Shown in pieces: positions 12,263 through 22,545 of a DNA stretch of 64,000 nt. Under the pieces are notes generated by a model that searched no databases, had not been told where the DNA came from, and saw nothing but the letters and a program-made list of their open reading frames with translations. Where the stretch lies: NCBI RefSeq assembly GCF_030272615.1, contig NC_081415.1:598305335-598369334 (forward strand). The letters run 5' to 3'. The first letter of the stretch is position 1; every line of letters begins with the position of its first letter. Position numbers and translations under genes: made by a program. The stretch comes from Cryptomeria japonica (lineage: Eukaryota; Streptophyta; Pinopsida; Cupressales; Cupressaceae).

Positions 12263-12357
12263 TTTCTCGAAATTCATGCAACCTGCAAAAAAATGAAAAA
12301 TCCGCACAATCTACAAAAATCACACCGAAAAATAAAGAAGGTTAAATTGTTGTTGAT

Positions 12358-12377
12358 TCACGTCGGGTTCACCAAAA
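12358..12377 (-). other. Primer-binding site of element X
   Basis: Directly inside the 5' LTR, the element strand reads TTTTGGTGAACCCGACGTGA. The same sequence with one difference follows the 5' LTR of element D at 54269-54290. The position immediately after ...GCTACA is as expected for a tRNA primer site. I did not identify the tRNA. Confidence 0.75.
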
Positions 12378-13427
12378 TGTAGCACATGTTAGAATTCATC
12401 TTAAAATAACAAAGTAATCAATTAGAAACAAGGGAAATCATGAATCCCTATCTAATCAAAGAATCTTAACAAACAGACAATGAAATAACACAATCAAACA
12501 AATAGGAATTAAAATAATCAAATCAAATCAAAACTCCCTATCCCAATATCGCATATTGTTTCCACTTCTCTTCTCCTCTCTGTGATATGATGGCTCTGAG
12601 ATATTGTGCTAGTAACTTGCAAGTGACACAAAGATTCAAAGTTCGTGATTATTGAAAATGGAGATTGAATTCTCAATTTATAGAAAATTGGAGAAGATTG
12701 ATTGAAAGGTGGAACAGGATGATCAAGAGATGGAACTCAGGTGAGCTCGCATGAAAATTGATAATTGAACTACTGATTGTAGGAGTGAAACAAAATAGAT
12801 TGAATAGATTAATTGAGTCAACTGATTGAGAAAAAGCTGATTGAAGGAAGAAAAAGAATGATTGGTGGAAATAAAGAAGATGATAAAGAAAGTTTAATTT
12901 AGAAAAAGCTAACTGAAAGATGGAAATAGAAGTTGAAGAGATAAATGATTTAATTAATTGATTGATTAAATTAATTAATTTAGCATGTGCTTGCCCTTAA
13001 ATTTAGATTTTCAATTTTAATCTTTGCATGATATTTAATTCAAATAATTGAATTTATTAATTCAATTTAGTATTTGAATATATTTAGAACTTGACTTTGA
13101 TTTTCAATTTGATTTTTGAAATCATGCACATGTAATTGAATTTGGAAGAAATTAGAAGAATATGAAATTAAATGAAATTAGAATTTGGGGATTTGGAAAT
13201 GGAAGAATTAATTAGTTAATTATAAAATTTAAAGAAACTATTTAATTATTTAGAAATGGACTTTAATTTAAATAATAAAGATTGCTTAATTTAAAGGATT
13301 AAAATCATAATTAATTAAATAATAAATATTTAATTAATATTTAGAAAAGGGTTAAAATGATTAAATGATTAGAGATAGAATAAGAAATAGAATAATTAGT
13401 AATTTATTTAAATAATGAAGATTATTT
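12378..13427 (-). repeat. 5' LTR of element X, 3' portion
   Basis: On the + strand it begins TGTAGCACATG, the complement of an LTR ending in CA, and it borders the primer-binding site. A TATA-like TCTATAAATTG is readable on the element strand near 12670. The part at 13175-13427 is one unit of an AT-rich repeat of roughly 230 bp. Two more units lie across the Y insertion at 32761-33110. The LTR is cut at 13427 by Y. Confidence 0.8.
13423..13427. other. Target-site duplication TATTT, left copy (element Y)
   Basis: TATTT here precedes TGTATATGG, the left end of Y. TATTT at 32756-32760 follows ...GTGTCTACA, its right end. The X LTR repeat text continues across the two sites. Confidence 0.85.
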
Positions 13428-14203
13428 TGTATATGGTGAAAATGGATAAAACAATGTTGAAAGGCTAAATGAATTCAACCACAAAACCCTAGCCTAACAA
13501 CAACAAAGATCCACCATAACATATGAAGATTACCTAAGACAATGCAAATCAAATGAAATTACAAAGATTGTACCATCACATGTCCAATAGGGTTTGGATC
13601 TCCATTCTTCCTATCTCCATTGATCTTGCTTGATATATTTGCTCTCAGATTTTATGTGCACAAGAGCTCAACAAAGAATGGAAATGTGGTTGCAAGTAGG
13701 ATCTCCTATGAAAAGCATAGTGTAGTCAAATGCATAAATTGATTAGCCAGTTAGGGTTTGATAATGAAGGAAGAATCTCCTTATATAGAAGACACTATAA
13801 GAAATGGAGGGATAAGATTGAGAGGTGTAAAAGAGGTCGGCTATGATTAGAGGGTAGGTAAAGAAAATAATAAAATAATGAAAGGGGTAGGTAGTGTATG
13901 AATTAAGAGATGAATGACATGTGTCATGGGTAGAAAAGGTTAATGAATTAATTAAATAAATAAAGATTTATTTAATTAATAGAGGAAGTGGGATAATTAA
14001 ATAAATAAAGTATTTATTTAATTTAGGAAAAGGTTAATTTAAATAAATAAATGTATTTATTTAAATGAGAAATAAGGCTAGAAGAGGATAAATGAATTAA
14101 TTAAATAAATAAGGATTTATTTAATTAATAGAAAAATTAAGCTTAGATAATTAAATAAATAAAATATTTATTTAATTAGACTGGACAATTTTAGGTGTCT
14201 ACA
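13428..14203 (-). repeat. 3' LTR of element Y
   Basis: This LTR is 776 bp and has TG...CA ends. From 13474 on it matches 32025-32755 almost base for base. On the element strand it starts TGTAGACACCTAAAATTG. A TATA box is readable as TATATAAGG on the element strand near 13775. Five long AT palindromes lie between 13947 and 14177. Confidence 0.9.
13947..14177. repeat. Array of five perfect AT palindromes in Y LTR
   Basis: Inverted repeats with stems of 12-15 bp and loops of 3-4 bases lie at 13947-13980, 13995-14023, 14038-14065, 14096-14129 and 14149-14177. An example arm is ATTAATTAAATAAAT. Centres are 43-61 bp apart. The same array is in the other Y LTR, and similar ones are in LTRs F and E. 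Confidence 0.85.
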
Positions 14204-14220
14204 TTTTGCCCCTCTTTGAG
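14204..14220 (-). other. Polypurine tract of element Y
   Basis: The element strand reads CTCAAAGAGGGGCAAAA immediately before the LTR start TGTAGACACC. This purine-rich run is the expected plus-strand primer and sets the inner edge of the 3' LTR. Confidence 0.8.
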
Positions 14221-14618
14221 ACAATGCAGCTTGTCGCATTGTTTCAAAGAAGATAAGATGAACTTATATAAAGTTGCCCCAAGATGGGAATGATATACCC
14301 CCTCGAGAGATTGGATGAAAATGTCTAGAAAGATTGCAGACAATCTCTCGATAAGAAAGAAAGGCTAGAAAGGATTGATCGGAGAGGATAGAGTGACAGA
14401 GTCACGGGATAATGAAGACTAACCAGGAAATGAGGGTTAGGGCTAGGGTAGTCTATAAGATAGACCACGAGGGGAAAACATCCTCATTTTCATCCACACA
14501 CCTAAGAAATCAGAGTGCAGAGCGAATAGAGAAACAGCAGTCAGCAGTGATGGCATTGGTTCACAGATTCGATCGCGTTCGCCGATTTCAGAGGCCAGCA
14601 GATGCAGGAGAGCCGGTA
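14221..14618. other. Non-coding 3' end of element Y
   Basis: This lies between the polypurine tract and solo LTR F. One short + strand ORF (14412-14696) crosses the F boundary and so is chimeric. I see no gene. Confidence 0.5.
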
Positions 14619-14623
14619 AGTAC

Positions 14624-16371
14624 TGATGCTCTGCAAAAAGGATTAGAAAATCTGTTTGATGGCAACACACACAAGAGCACAAGAAACAAACGTTAGTGTT
14701 AGCAACAAAAGATTATCCTAAACAGGCATATCAAGAGAGATATTAAGCATGAAATAGAAAGCATATAAACATAGAATAAAATAGCTAATCAAGATGCTCA
14801 TAGTTGCTCCTCCCTTGTTCCTCTCCTCTCCAAGTCCCAAATGAGTGTAGCTCTTAGCTTTTAGCACTAGCCATGGATGTCATATGGAGATTCAAGATGG
14901 TTGAATATGATAAGAAAATACTATGCAAGAGTAGATACTGATGTTATGAGAAAGCTCTATGCTAATGCTAGTATAACAACAATACTCTAATGCTTCCTTT
15001 TTGCTTGAGGAGAAGGGTTCTATTTATAGAAGAAATGGGGAAATGAAGGGTTAAGATTGAGTAATCTTAACAAGGGTTAGGATTGAAAGATATTCAATCC
15101 ATGTGAGACTTTCAACCCAATCCCATGTTGACAAGTGTCACCATGAGGAGGCTTGAGAGGAGTGATAAGGAGCATTAAATGCTTGAGGGGACATGATGGT
15201 TACCCTAGTCAAAGAAATAAATGCTTTGAAGAGACACATGGGTTACATGAGGGTTAAGTTAGGGGTCAAAGTCCTTAACCATGGGTGCAAGTGGAATTAA
15301 CCATTAATGGTCATGTAAGAGCCATAAGTGGTTTGGAAGACTTTAGAGGTTAATTTGTTGAACACACAAAGCATTAATTGCTTTTCAAAAACTTTGGAGT
15401 CTTTGAGAAGTGACTTCAATTTGCTTAGGAATGTGACAATATTTAGGGGATGGATTAGGTTAATTAGGAAAGGTTTAGAAGAATCTAGAAGGGGTTTAGG
15501 CATGCAAGTGGATTTTGTAGGAAAATGCAAGTGGGAGAAATTTTGGTATTTTCAATTAAAATAAAATCATTTATTTCAATTAAATGGTGTAATTTGCATT
15601 TGGATAAATATTCAAATAAATATTAATTTATTTAAATGAGAAAAAGGAAGATAAAGCATTAAAATGCTTGAAGACTTTGAGGGAAACCATTAAAGGCTTG
15701 AAGACTTTAAGGAAAACCATTAAAGTCTTAAGAAGACTTTAAGGGAAGCCATTAAGTTTGAAGACTTTAAAGCCATCAAGTTTGAAGACTTTAAGGGAAA
15801 CCATTAAAGGCTTAAGAAGACTATAGAAGGAAGCCATCAAGTTTGAAGACTTTAAAGCCATTAAGTTTTGAAGACTTTAAGGGAAACTATTAAAGGTTTC
15901 AAGTGGGTGAGGATAAATAGGATTTTAAATAAATAATTTATTTAAAATAGTTGTGCGACTTGCATTTGTAGGAAAATGCAAGTGGGTGGAGGATAAAGGT
16001 GATTTAAATAAATGATTTATTTAAAATAGTTGTGCAACTTGCATTTGTAGGAAAATGCAAGTGGGTAGAGGATAAAGGTGATTTAAATAAATGTTAATTT
16101 ATTTAAATGTGAGAGGTGGGATTTTGGGGGAATTTAAATAAATATTAATTTATTTAAATGTGAGAGAAAATTTAATTAAATAAATATGATTTATTTATTT
16201 AATTAATGGTTTGAATTTGGTTAAGTGAATTAAATCAAATAAATTGAATAATTTATTTAATTAATAGGAGAAGAGGGTTAAGATGAATTAATTAATTATT
16301 AATTGATGGTTAAATAATCAAATAAATACTAAGTATTCATTTAATTAAGCGGATAGATTTATGTGACTACA
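14624..16371 (-). mobile_element. Solo LTR F
   Basis: This 1748-bp sequence has TG...CA ends (TGATGCTCTG to GTGACTACA), flanked by AGTAC at 14619-14623 and 16372-16376. No internal region, primer site or coding sequence is present. It is homologous, in reverse complement, to solo LTR E at 41197-42561; both share the text around TTTGGAAGACTTTAGAGG and GAATCTAGAAGGGG. The orientation is inferred from the start TGTAGTCACATAAAT and a CTATAAATAG box near 15015 on the - strand. It contains direct repeats around GAAGACTTTAAGG (15660-15890) and AT palindromes. Confidence 0.88.
15660..15895. repeat. Short direct repeats in LTR F
   Basis: A unit of 30-40 bp, TTGAAGACTTTAAGG followed by AAACCATTAAAG, recurs about six times with variants such as AAGCCATTAAG. 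The array is confined to LTR F. Confidence 0.8.
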
Positions 16372-16487
16372 AGTACCATAAAACCTCCTTATACTTTGTA
16401 GCAATAAATACTGTCATTAATGCATGTCAAGTAGTGCAATAAATGCGCTTTAGGATAATGTCAAAAAATGTCAAAAATGTGGAGGCG

Positions 16488-16752
16488 CTTCTGCGTAGGT
16501 GCCAGGCGCGTCTAGGTTGGCTAGGCACATCTATGTTTGTGCCAGGCGTGTCTGTGTCGACAAAGGCGTCTATGCAAGATGTGATCGCGTCTGCGTTGTG
16601 CAGGCGCGTTTGTGCTAGGCAGGCACATTTGTGTCTTTCAGACGCGTCTATGCATAGCATAGACACATTTGTGTCTTGCAAGCACGTCTGTGCAGAGCAG
16701 ACGCGTTTGTGCAATATGTAAGCGTGTTTATGAAATGAAAGCGCATTTATGT
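16488..16752 (+). repeat. GCGTCTGTG minisatellite upstream of the PMD gene
   Basis: About a dozen degenerate units of roughly 20-25 bp are built on GCGTCTGTG, GCGTCTATGC and GGCACATTTGTGT. The same words appear on the opposite strand in the leader of Y gag at 31295-31460. The block is much richer in CG than its surroundings. Confidence 0.8.
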
Positions 16753-16864
16753 CTTCAAGGTCAAATCGACAGTTCTATGATGAACATACGCTGTCGATTG
16801 GATAAGCTGCTAAGAGGATTCCCTCAAGCAGGTCCTCTAGGGAAGATGCAGGATAGGTTAAGCC

Positions 16865-17060
16865 ACTTTGTGATGAACAGTGAGTGCAAATGTGAGCAGC
16901 ACATTGTGATGAATAGGGAGTACCACTAGGATAGAAGCAACACTTTGTGATGAACAGTGAGTGTCACTTAGACATAGTACTTTGTGATGAACAGGGAGTA
17001 CCACTAGGATAGAAGCAACACTTTGTGATGAACAGTGAGTGTCACTGTAACTGACATGAT
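16865..17060 (+). repeat. 78-bp tandem repeat just upstream of the PMD gene
   Basis: Units start at 16865, 16943 and 17021, each beginning CTTTGTGATGAACAGTGAGTG. Each unit contains a second, related half with TGTGATGAA and GGGAGTACCACTAGG. The array ends about 30 bp before the likely start codon. Confidence 0.85.
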
Positions 17061-17090
17061 TGATTTGCATTTTTGCAAGAGTACTTACCT

Positions 17091-18983
17091 ATGCTGGAGT
17101 CACAGGAGAGATTCCCATCGGCTTAGAGATTGCGAGCTAAGCTGATAGTTGATGAGAGAGCTACTATTGATGCTATGGGCTTACACCACATTTTGTATGT
17201 GCCTGAGTTTCGGACGAACATGGGTTTGCTGACTGCATTAGCTGAGAGGTGGCACTCTGAGACTTGCACTTTCCATTTGCCGATGGGTGAGATGACAGTC
17301 ACCTTGGAGGATGTATACAGGATTTTGAGGATACCGATCGATGGGGAGTTGATTCCTTATGATCAAGAGGGAGATAGGGAGGCCCTGAGATAAGTGTTTC
17401 AGGATCTTGGACTAGAGATGAGAGCTGAACATGTGGCATGGGATACCATGACACAGATAGGACTGGCACTACCAGTAGTGCTAGGAGGAGTGATTAGTGG
17501 GTTCCTGTGTCCAGATAGGGTGACACGAGGATTGGTTGTGGGCTGGGGGAGCACCTTGGAGACACTAGTTACATAGCACACCAGATATGCCTAGGGACCG
17601 TGTGTGCTGGCACACTTGTATTACGAGCTGCATCAGTTTATTTATCATGGATCCGTGGGATTAGGCTGCGGAGTTACATTGCTATAGGTATGGGCCTATG
17701 AGCATCTGCCGATGACATGGCCAATACATTTCAGAGGTAGGGGTCATGGACGCAGTTTTCTACATTTGTATGATATGATCACCTCACAACCACGGATTGG
17801 CAGGTTGGAGTACTAGCGTCGAGTCTTGGATGAGATTGACACTTTGATATGGAGGTCATACATTGGGTGCGAGCAGTGGGAGGAGGATGCAGTAGAGTTA
17901 CCATACACCTTCCGGAGCCGATATCTGATTGGGTGGACGCCCTATGTATTAGAGAGGTAGCTGGTAGACAGAGTGGGCAAATAGTTTGGCAAGATTCAAC
18001 GGATGCCACGGGGTTCCAGGATGTATGCTCAGACAGTCAGGGATCAGGCACACTTTGGGCCATTATTGTCGTATGATCAGGCCGTGATGCAGCTAGTGGA
18101 GATGGTTCCCTTGCCGTGGGATATGTGGCCAGATATTAAGGATGCAGGCATGGATGCAGAGTATATGGCGTATTGGGTTGAGCATCCCTTTCCATGACTG
18201 ATAGACCCAGGGGAGGCGATAGATAGAGATGGTGGGGGGGCTGGAGATGATGATGGAGATGGTGGGGGGAGAGGTCGATGGAGGAGGCGGGGTGCAGTTG
18301 GAGAGAGGAGAGTGGCTCCACAGAGAGAGAGTGGGGAGGAGAGATAGGCTTGGGTGGTGAGGGGTCGCGGTGGATTACCATTACAGGTGCCAGCAACACA
18401 GGGTCCTAGACAGGTGCAGGGATAGGGGCAGAGGCAGGTACAGGTACAGGCATAGGTACCAATACAGGGAGAGCCATAGGCAGAGCCATAGGGGGGCAAG
18501 GAGGAGGAGGATGAGCTTCTTGAGCTGAGGGAGATCCGCCAGGGACAGGCAGATGAGATTCAGGGCCTGGAGAGGGAGATAGCTACGCTCAGGAGGTGAC
18601 TGAGGGAGACAGAGCATGAGTGGGATCAGGCTATCCAATGCTATATTGAGGCTGAGACAGCGCTGAGGGCTGGGAGGCAAGTGACAGAGGATACAAGGGC
18701 TAGATATGCCTATGTTCTACAGGCAAGGGAGGAGATAGGTTACTGGTGAGACCTATATTACGAGGCAGTGCCACCAGAGAAGTGAGCGAGGAGCTTCCGT
18801 AGACCATCGCGGACAACGACAACTACGGGAAGGAGCCAGAGGAGACAAGCATCTAGCAGTGGGGTTATGGGTCCTCCACCACCACCAGATAGAGGGGACA
18901 GGAGGGATGATCCTGGGGTGGGTCTTTCTAGGGCTTAGACTCCGTCGAGGCCAGGCGGCTCCGAGGGAGGGAGTTCATCATAG
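17091..18983 (+). pseudogene. Plant mobile domain (PMD) gene, antisense in element Y
   Basis: One reading frame of about 630 codons runs from the ATG at 17091 to TAG at 18981 with 18 internal stops and no frameshift. The PMD signature is clear: LTALAERWHSETCTFHLP, then GEMTVTLEDVYRILRIPIDG near 17230-17350, later VSGFLCPD-like text, YELHQFI and PLPWDMWP. PMD is known from the Arabidopsis MAIN and MAIL1 proteins and from transposon-borne relatives. The C-terminal third is Gly/Arg/Gln-rich and then coiled-coil-like (18500-18700). It lies between pol and the 3' LTR on the strand opposite to pol, as reported for additional ORFs in Tat elements. The stops are TAG (13), TGA (4) and TAA (1), all one transition away from CAG, TGG, CGA or CAA. 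It is not functional as it stands. Confidence 0.85.
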
Positions 18984-20707
18984 TTGTAGAGGGCTCCCAA
19001 TGTATCAGTGTGTTGTACCATTTTGTATTATGATGTAGACACCTTCGGGTGATTTTGTAGCCATATGATTTTGACATCATTGTATCATGACACTTTATAT
19101 ATATATATATATATATAAGATGATTCCTCTTTGTGGTAGCTATATGCATGTGTACCTATGTGATGAGATGTTTCATGATGTATGTTTCTATGTGATGGAT
19201 TATGATATGGATGTAAATATGTACATAATGAAATGCAATATTTTTGTTCTTTTATGTTTTTAAATGTTATGTCAATGCAAATGTGAATGTATGAAATGCT
19301 TATAAATATGATAATGCAAATTATTATTTACATGATGAAAATGTAAAATGTACTAACATGTGTTGTGTGCAGGATGTGATGCAATTGTGATATCTATATG
19401 TATGTATGAAATGCTAACATGTGATAATGCAGGCGCAACTACATGAAATGCAAATTTTTTTGGCATGTCATTATACTCAGTCATGTGATAGCGGGCTACA
19501 CGGACTCAAGAAGGACGATGGAAGTCAATCAAGAAAGGGGGATCGAAGACAAAAGATATGAAAGTGAAAAGACCTTCTTGTGCGTTATCATCATTGAACT
19601 TATTATGGCAAGTAGGTTATGACAATCAAGGCATATGTTCGACCCAGAAAGTCATTGTACCTATTTGCATGGAGATAATATAGTCATAAACAAGGAATGC
19701 CCCAGTTCATACTAGACTCTCAGTGTCCTCATATCCTTGGACAAGTCATAGCATTACTAAGAGACAATGCATAGACAACAAAGAAAAAATAGGTGACGAT
19801 ACCCCATCCTCGCCTTTCTAGTCAAAGACATCCTGGAGATAGAATCCCTAGTCAAAGACATCCCGAAAAAGCTAAAAGACATGTCACCAAAAAGATAAAA
19901 TCAAAAGAAAACCAAGACTCAACACCAACATCCACTGTAGTCCTCAAGTTTAGTATCTCTTGTCACTTGTACAAGTCTTATTTGATTGTGGTCACAATGT
20001 TTACTTTCACAAAAAGGATAGATAGCACTGAACCATAATGTTGTTTGAGTCTGTTGAAAGATTTGATTTGTTTGAAGCCCATTGTTGCTGTGTCTCATCT
20101 GAAACTGACTGAATCCATGAAACTGATACTTTATTGCGGAGATAGCAAAAATTTATCGCGGATTGGCGACGCAGATGTTGCTTTATTGTGGATTGTGCAA
20201 AGATAGACTAAAGAAAAACTAGAAGAAATTGTACTCCTCGAAACATGTGATGTTCTTAGTTCCACACCCATTACTAGACGTACGATTTGCCTTAGCCATA
20301 GATAGGAGCTGATTTATTATGGATGGAAAAAGGTGAAAAGGAATATTTATTATGAATGCCTAACCAATCTTGGGTAGATCAATAACAAGCCATGATGGGA
20401 AAGGGTAAGTTTATTATGAATAGAGAAGTTGTAAGTGTGTACAAAGTGAAAGGATGGAAGTGAATCCTGAAGGAGGGAGGAGAAATGTCTCTACACATGG
20501 CACCGGTGACCCGATTTTCACCATGGTACTTGCCCAGGGTGCCACTGAAGTGGTTTTCACCATTGGACGAAATGTTTTTCTTTATGTTTTTTTTATTTTT
20601 TTATTTTTTTTGTGTCACAAGGCCCCTGTTTGCCAGGTTTTCACCAAGTAACGATTTTTTATGCTTTATGATTTTTTTGTATTTTTGAATTAGGATACTC
20701 TGAAGAG
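18984..20707. other. Non-coding region between PMD gene and Y integrase
   Basis: Short ORFs only. It contains a (TA)n run at 19096-19117 and a T-rich patch at 20580-20690. Around 20500-20650 the phrase GGTTTTCACCA(A/T) recurs. It serves as the 3' untranslated part of Y gag-pol on one strand and the 3' flank of the PMD gene on the other. Confidence 0.5.
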
Positions 20708-22099
20708 CTATGTGTAAAACCTGCAAAGGTGCATGCTATTGATAGGATCCTCTAAATGTTCACCCTCTATGGTTGAGAGCTGATATGCCCTAGATCCATA
20801 TGCTACTGTGATGATGTAAGGACCAAGCCAGTTTGGTTTGAACTTGCCCTTCTTCTCTCTGTCTTGCTGATTTTTAGGGTTTTCTCTGAGAACCAAATCA
20901 CCTACCTCAAATGTGCGAGGCTTGACTTTGTGATTGTAGCTGTGACTCATTCGTTGTTGATAAGCCTTGAGATGATTAAAAGTAGTTTGTCTTCTTTCAT
21001 CCAATAGTTCAAGTTCATGTAAGCGAGAGACCCTATAGTCTTCATCACTGATAATGTTTTGCGAAGAGACTCATAAAGAGGGTAGCTCGACCTCAATAGG
21101 CAAGATAGCTTCAGTGCCATAAACAAGTGAATAGGGTGTAGCTCCTGTAGGTGTGTGGACACTTGTGCAGTAGGCCCAAAGTGCGGGATTAAGTTGGATA
21201 TGCCAATTACGGCCAGCATCATCAACTGTCTTTTTTAAGATTTTAAGGATTGTTTTATTAGACGCCTTAGCTTGACCATTACCTTGGGGGTAATATGTTG
21301 TGGAGAAACGATGGGAAATATGAAAGCGATCACAGAGTTCATGAACATCCTGATTTTTGAAGGGACGCTCGTTATCGGTGATAATGGAAACAGGAATACC
21401 ATATCGACAAATGATATAGTTGAGAATGAATGTAGCAATTTGTTTTCCAGTGACTTGCATGAGAGGCAAGACTTTGATCCATTTTGTGAAATATTTTGTG
21501 GCAGTGATAATGAATTTATGACCGTTGGAGGATAGAGGGTGAATCTTGCCTATTAGATCGAGTCCCCACTGACAAAAGGGCCAAGGAGTCGCAATTGGTT
21601 GAAGTTCTTGTACTGGGGCATGAATGAGGTCTCCATGAAGTTGACACTGCTTACATTTCTTGACAAACTAATATGAGTCTTTTTCCATATTGGGCCAGTA
21701 ATATCTAGTCCTGATGAGTTTCTTGGCTAAGGTAGGACCACTTGAATGTGGACCACATATCCCTTCATGTACTTCATGTAACACAATCTGAGCTTCATCT
21801 CTTTCTAAACATCTAAAAAGAGTGCCATCTAGACCTCGACGGTATAGGATATCGGCTAAAATGACATATCGAGAAGATTGGCGAATGAAAGTGCGACGTT
21901 GGTTATTGGATAGGTCAGGAGGAAGGATATTATCACAAAGGTATGTGAAAATGGAACCATATAACTGGGACTCAGGACCAACAATACATATTATCTCAGT
22001 AGGAGTGATTTCATATGAAGGAACCAAAAGGTTATCCACCAAGAACTCATAGCGGGTCTCATTCGGAGGTAGATCGATCAGTGAAGCAATTGTAGCCAT
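20708..22099 (-). pseudogene. Element Y integrase (catalytic Glu replaced by Lys)
   Basis: The zinc-binding region and TRYYWPNME are at about 21660-21800. The core has WGLDLIG and SIITDNERPFKN, giving two of the three catalytic acids. The third, Glu in X (GHLEATNK), is Lys here (GQAKASNK near 21268), a single G-to-A change. The C-terminal part contains KPNWLGPYI and ends at a normal stop. Stops and a frameshift split the frame near 21000-21070 and around 21470-21670. It is homologous to X at 1829-2990. Confidence 0.88.
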
Positions 22100-22545
22100 G
22101 GCATCTGCGGCTCGATTCTACTCTCTTGGTATCTGCTCAAAGTCTATCTTTGTGAAATGTTGTTTCAGGTCATCCACCATTCTTTTGTAAGGCATTAATT
22201 TCTCATCCTTTGTTTGGTAATCATCGGTTGCTTGACGAATTACAAGTTGAGAGTCCCAAAAAACACGAAGTTCCTAGATCTTCCACTAAACTACAATCTG
22301 TAATCTAGTTGTTAATGCCTCATATTCTACTATGTTATTAGTGCAGGGAAATGATAATCTATATGATTTTGGTATAGAATCTCCTTGAGGAGTTATGTAG
22401 AGGATGCCAGCTCCTGCCCCATGCTGTGTATGAACCGTCAAAGTATAGTTGCCATGGCTTTGCCTATGACACTGTTAAGATGGCTTTGTCTGGAAATTCT
22501 GAAATTAGAGGAACGTCATCTATCATGGGGGCATGATGAGGAGGT
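22100..22545 (-). pseudogene. Element Y second RNase H
   Basis: The archaeal-type RNase H of Tat elements starts at WQLYFDGSYTQHGAGAG near 22400-22450, with the first Asp, and continues with EYEALTTRL carrying the Glu. Stops occur in the middle (near 22290 and 22480). Upstream linker text (PMIDDVPLISEFPD) matches the equivalent linker of X and is cut by the insert that begins at about 22546. Confidence 0.75.

Larger units (their letters stand above)
9931..12357 (-). other. 5' leader of element X with repeat arrays
   Basis: This long untranslated leader lies between the primer-binding site and gag. No convincing gene is present. It contains four repeat blocks (11085-11400, 11520-11655, 11811-11895, 12125-12262) and a block near 10460-10640 that loosely resembles the Y leader at 31800-31950 (ACTTCTCGGG followed by C/G-rich text). 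Long leaders are usual in Tat elements. Confidence 0.65.

Noticed and set aside
12356-14220. A single LTR shared by two tandem gypsy elements (primer site on the left, polypurine tract on the right)
   Set aside because: The TATTT duplications at 13423 and 32756 and the continuation of X repeat units across them show an insertion of Y into the X LTR instead.
14412-14696. 94-codon ORF MKTNQEMRVRAR...
   Set aside because: It crosses the left boundary of solo LTR F at 14624, so it is chimeric, and no homology was recognised.
11085-17060. CRISPR array for the regular repeats
   Set aside because: The repeats are tandem with no unique spacers, and the context is a plant retrotransposon.
18077-18680. 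- strand Pro/Leu/Ser-rich ORFs
   Set aside because: They are antisense shadows of the Gly/Arg/Gln-rich C-terminal part of the PMD frame.
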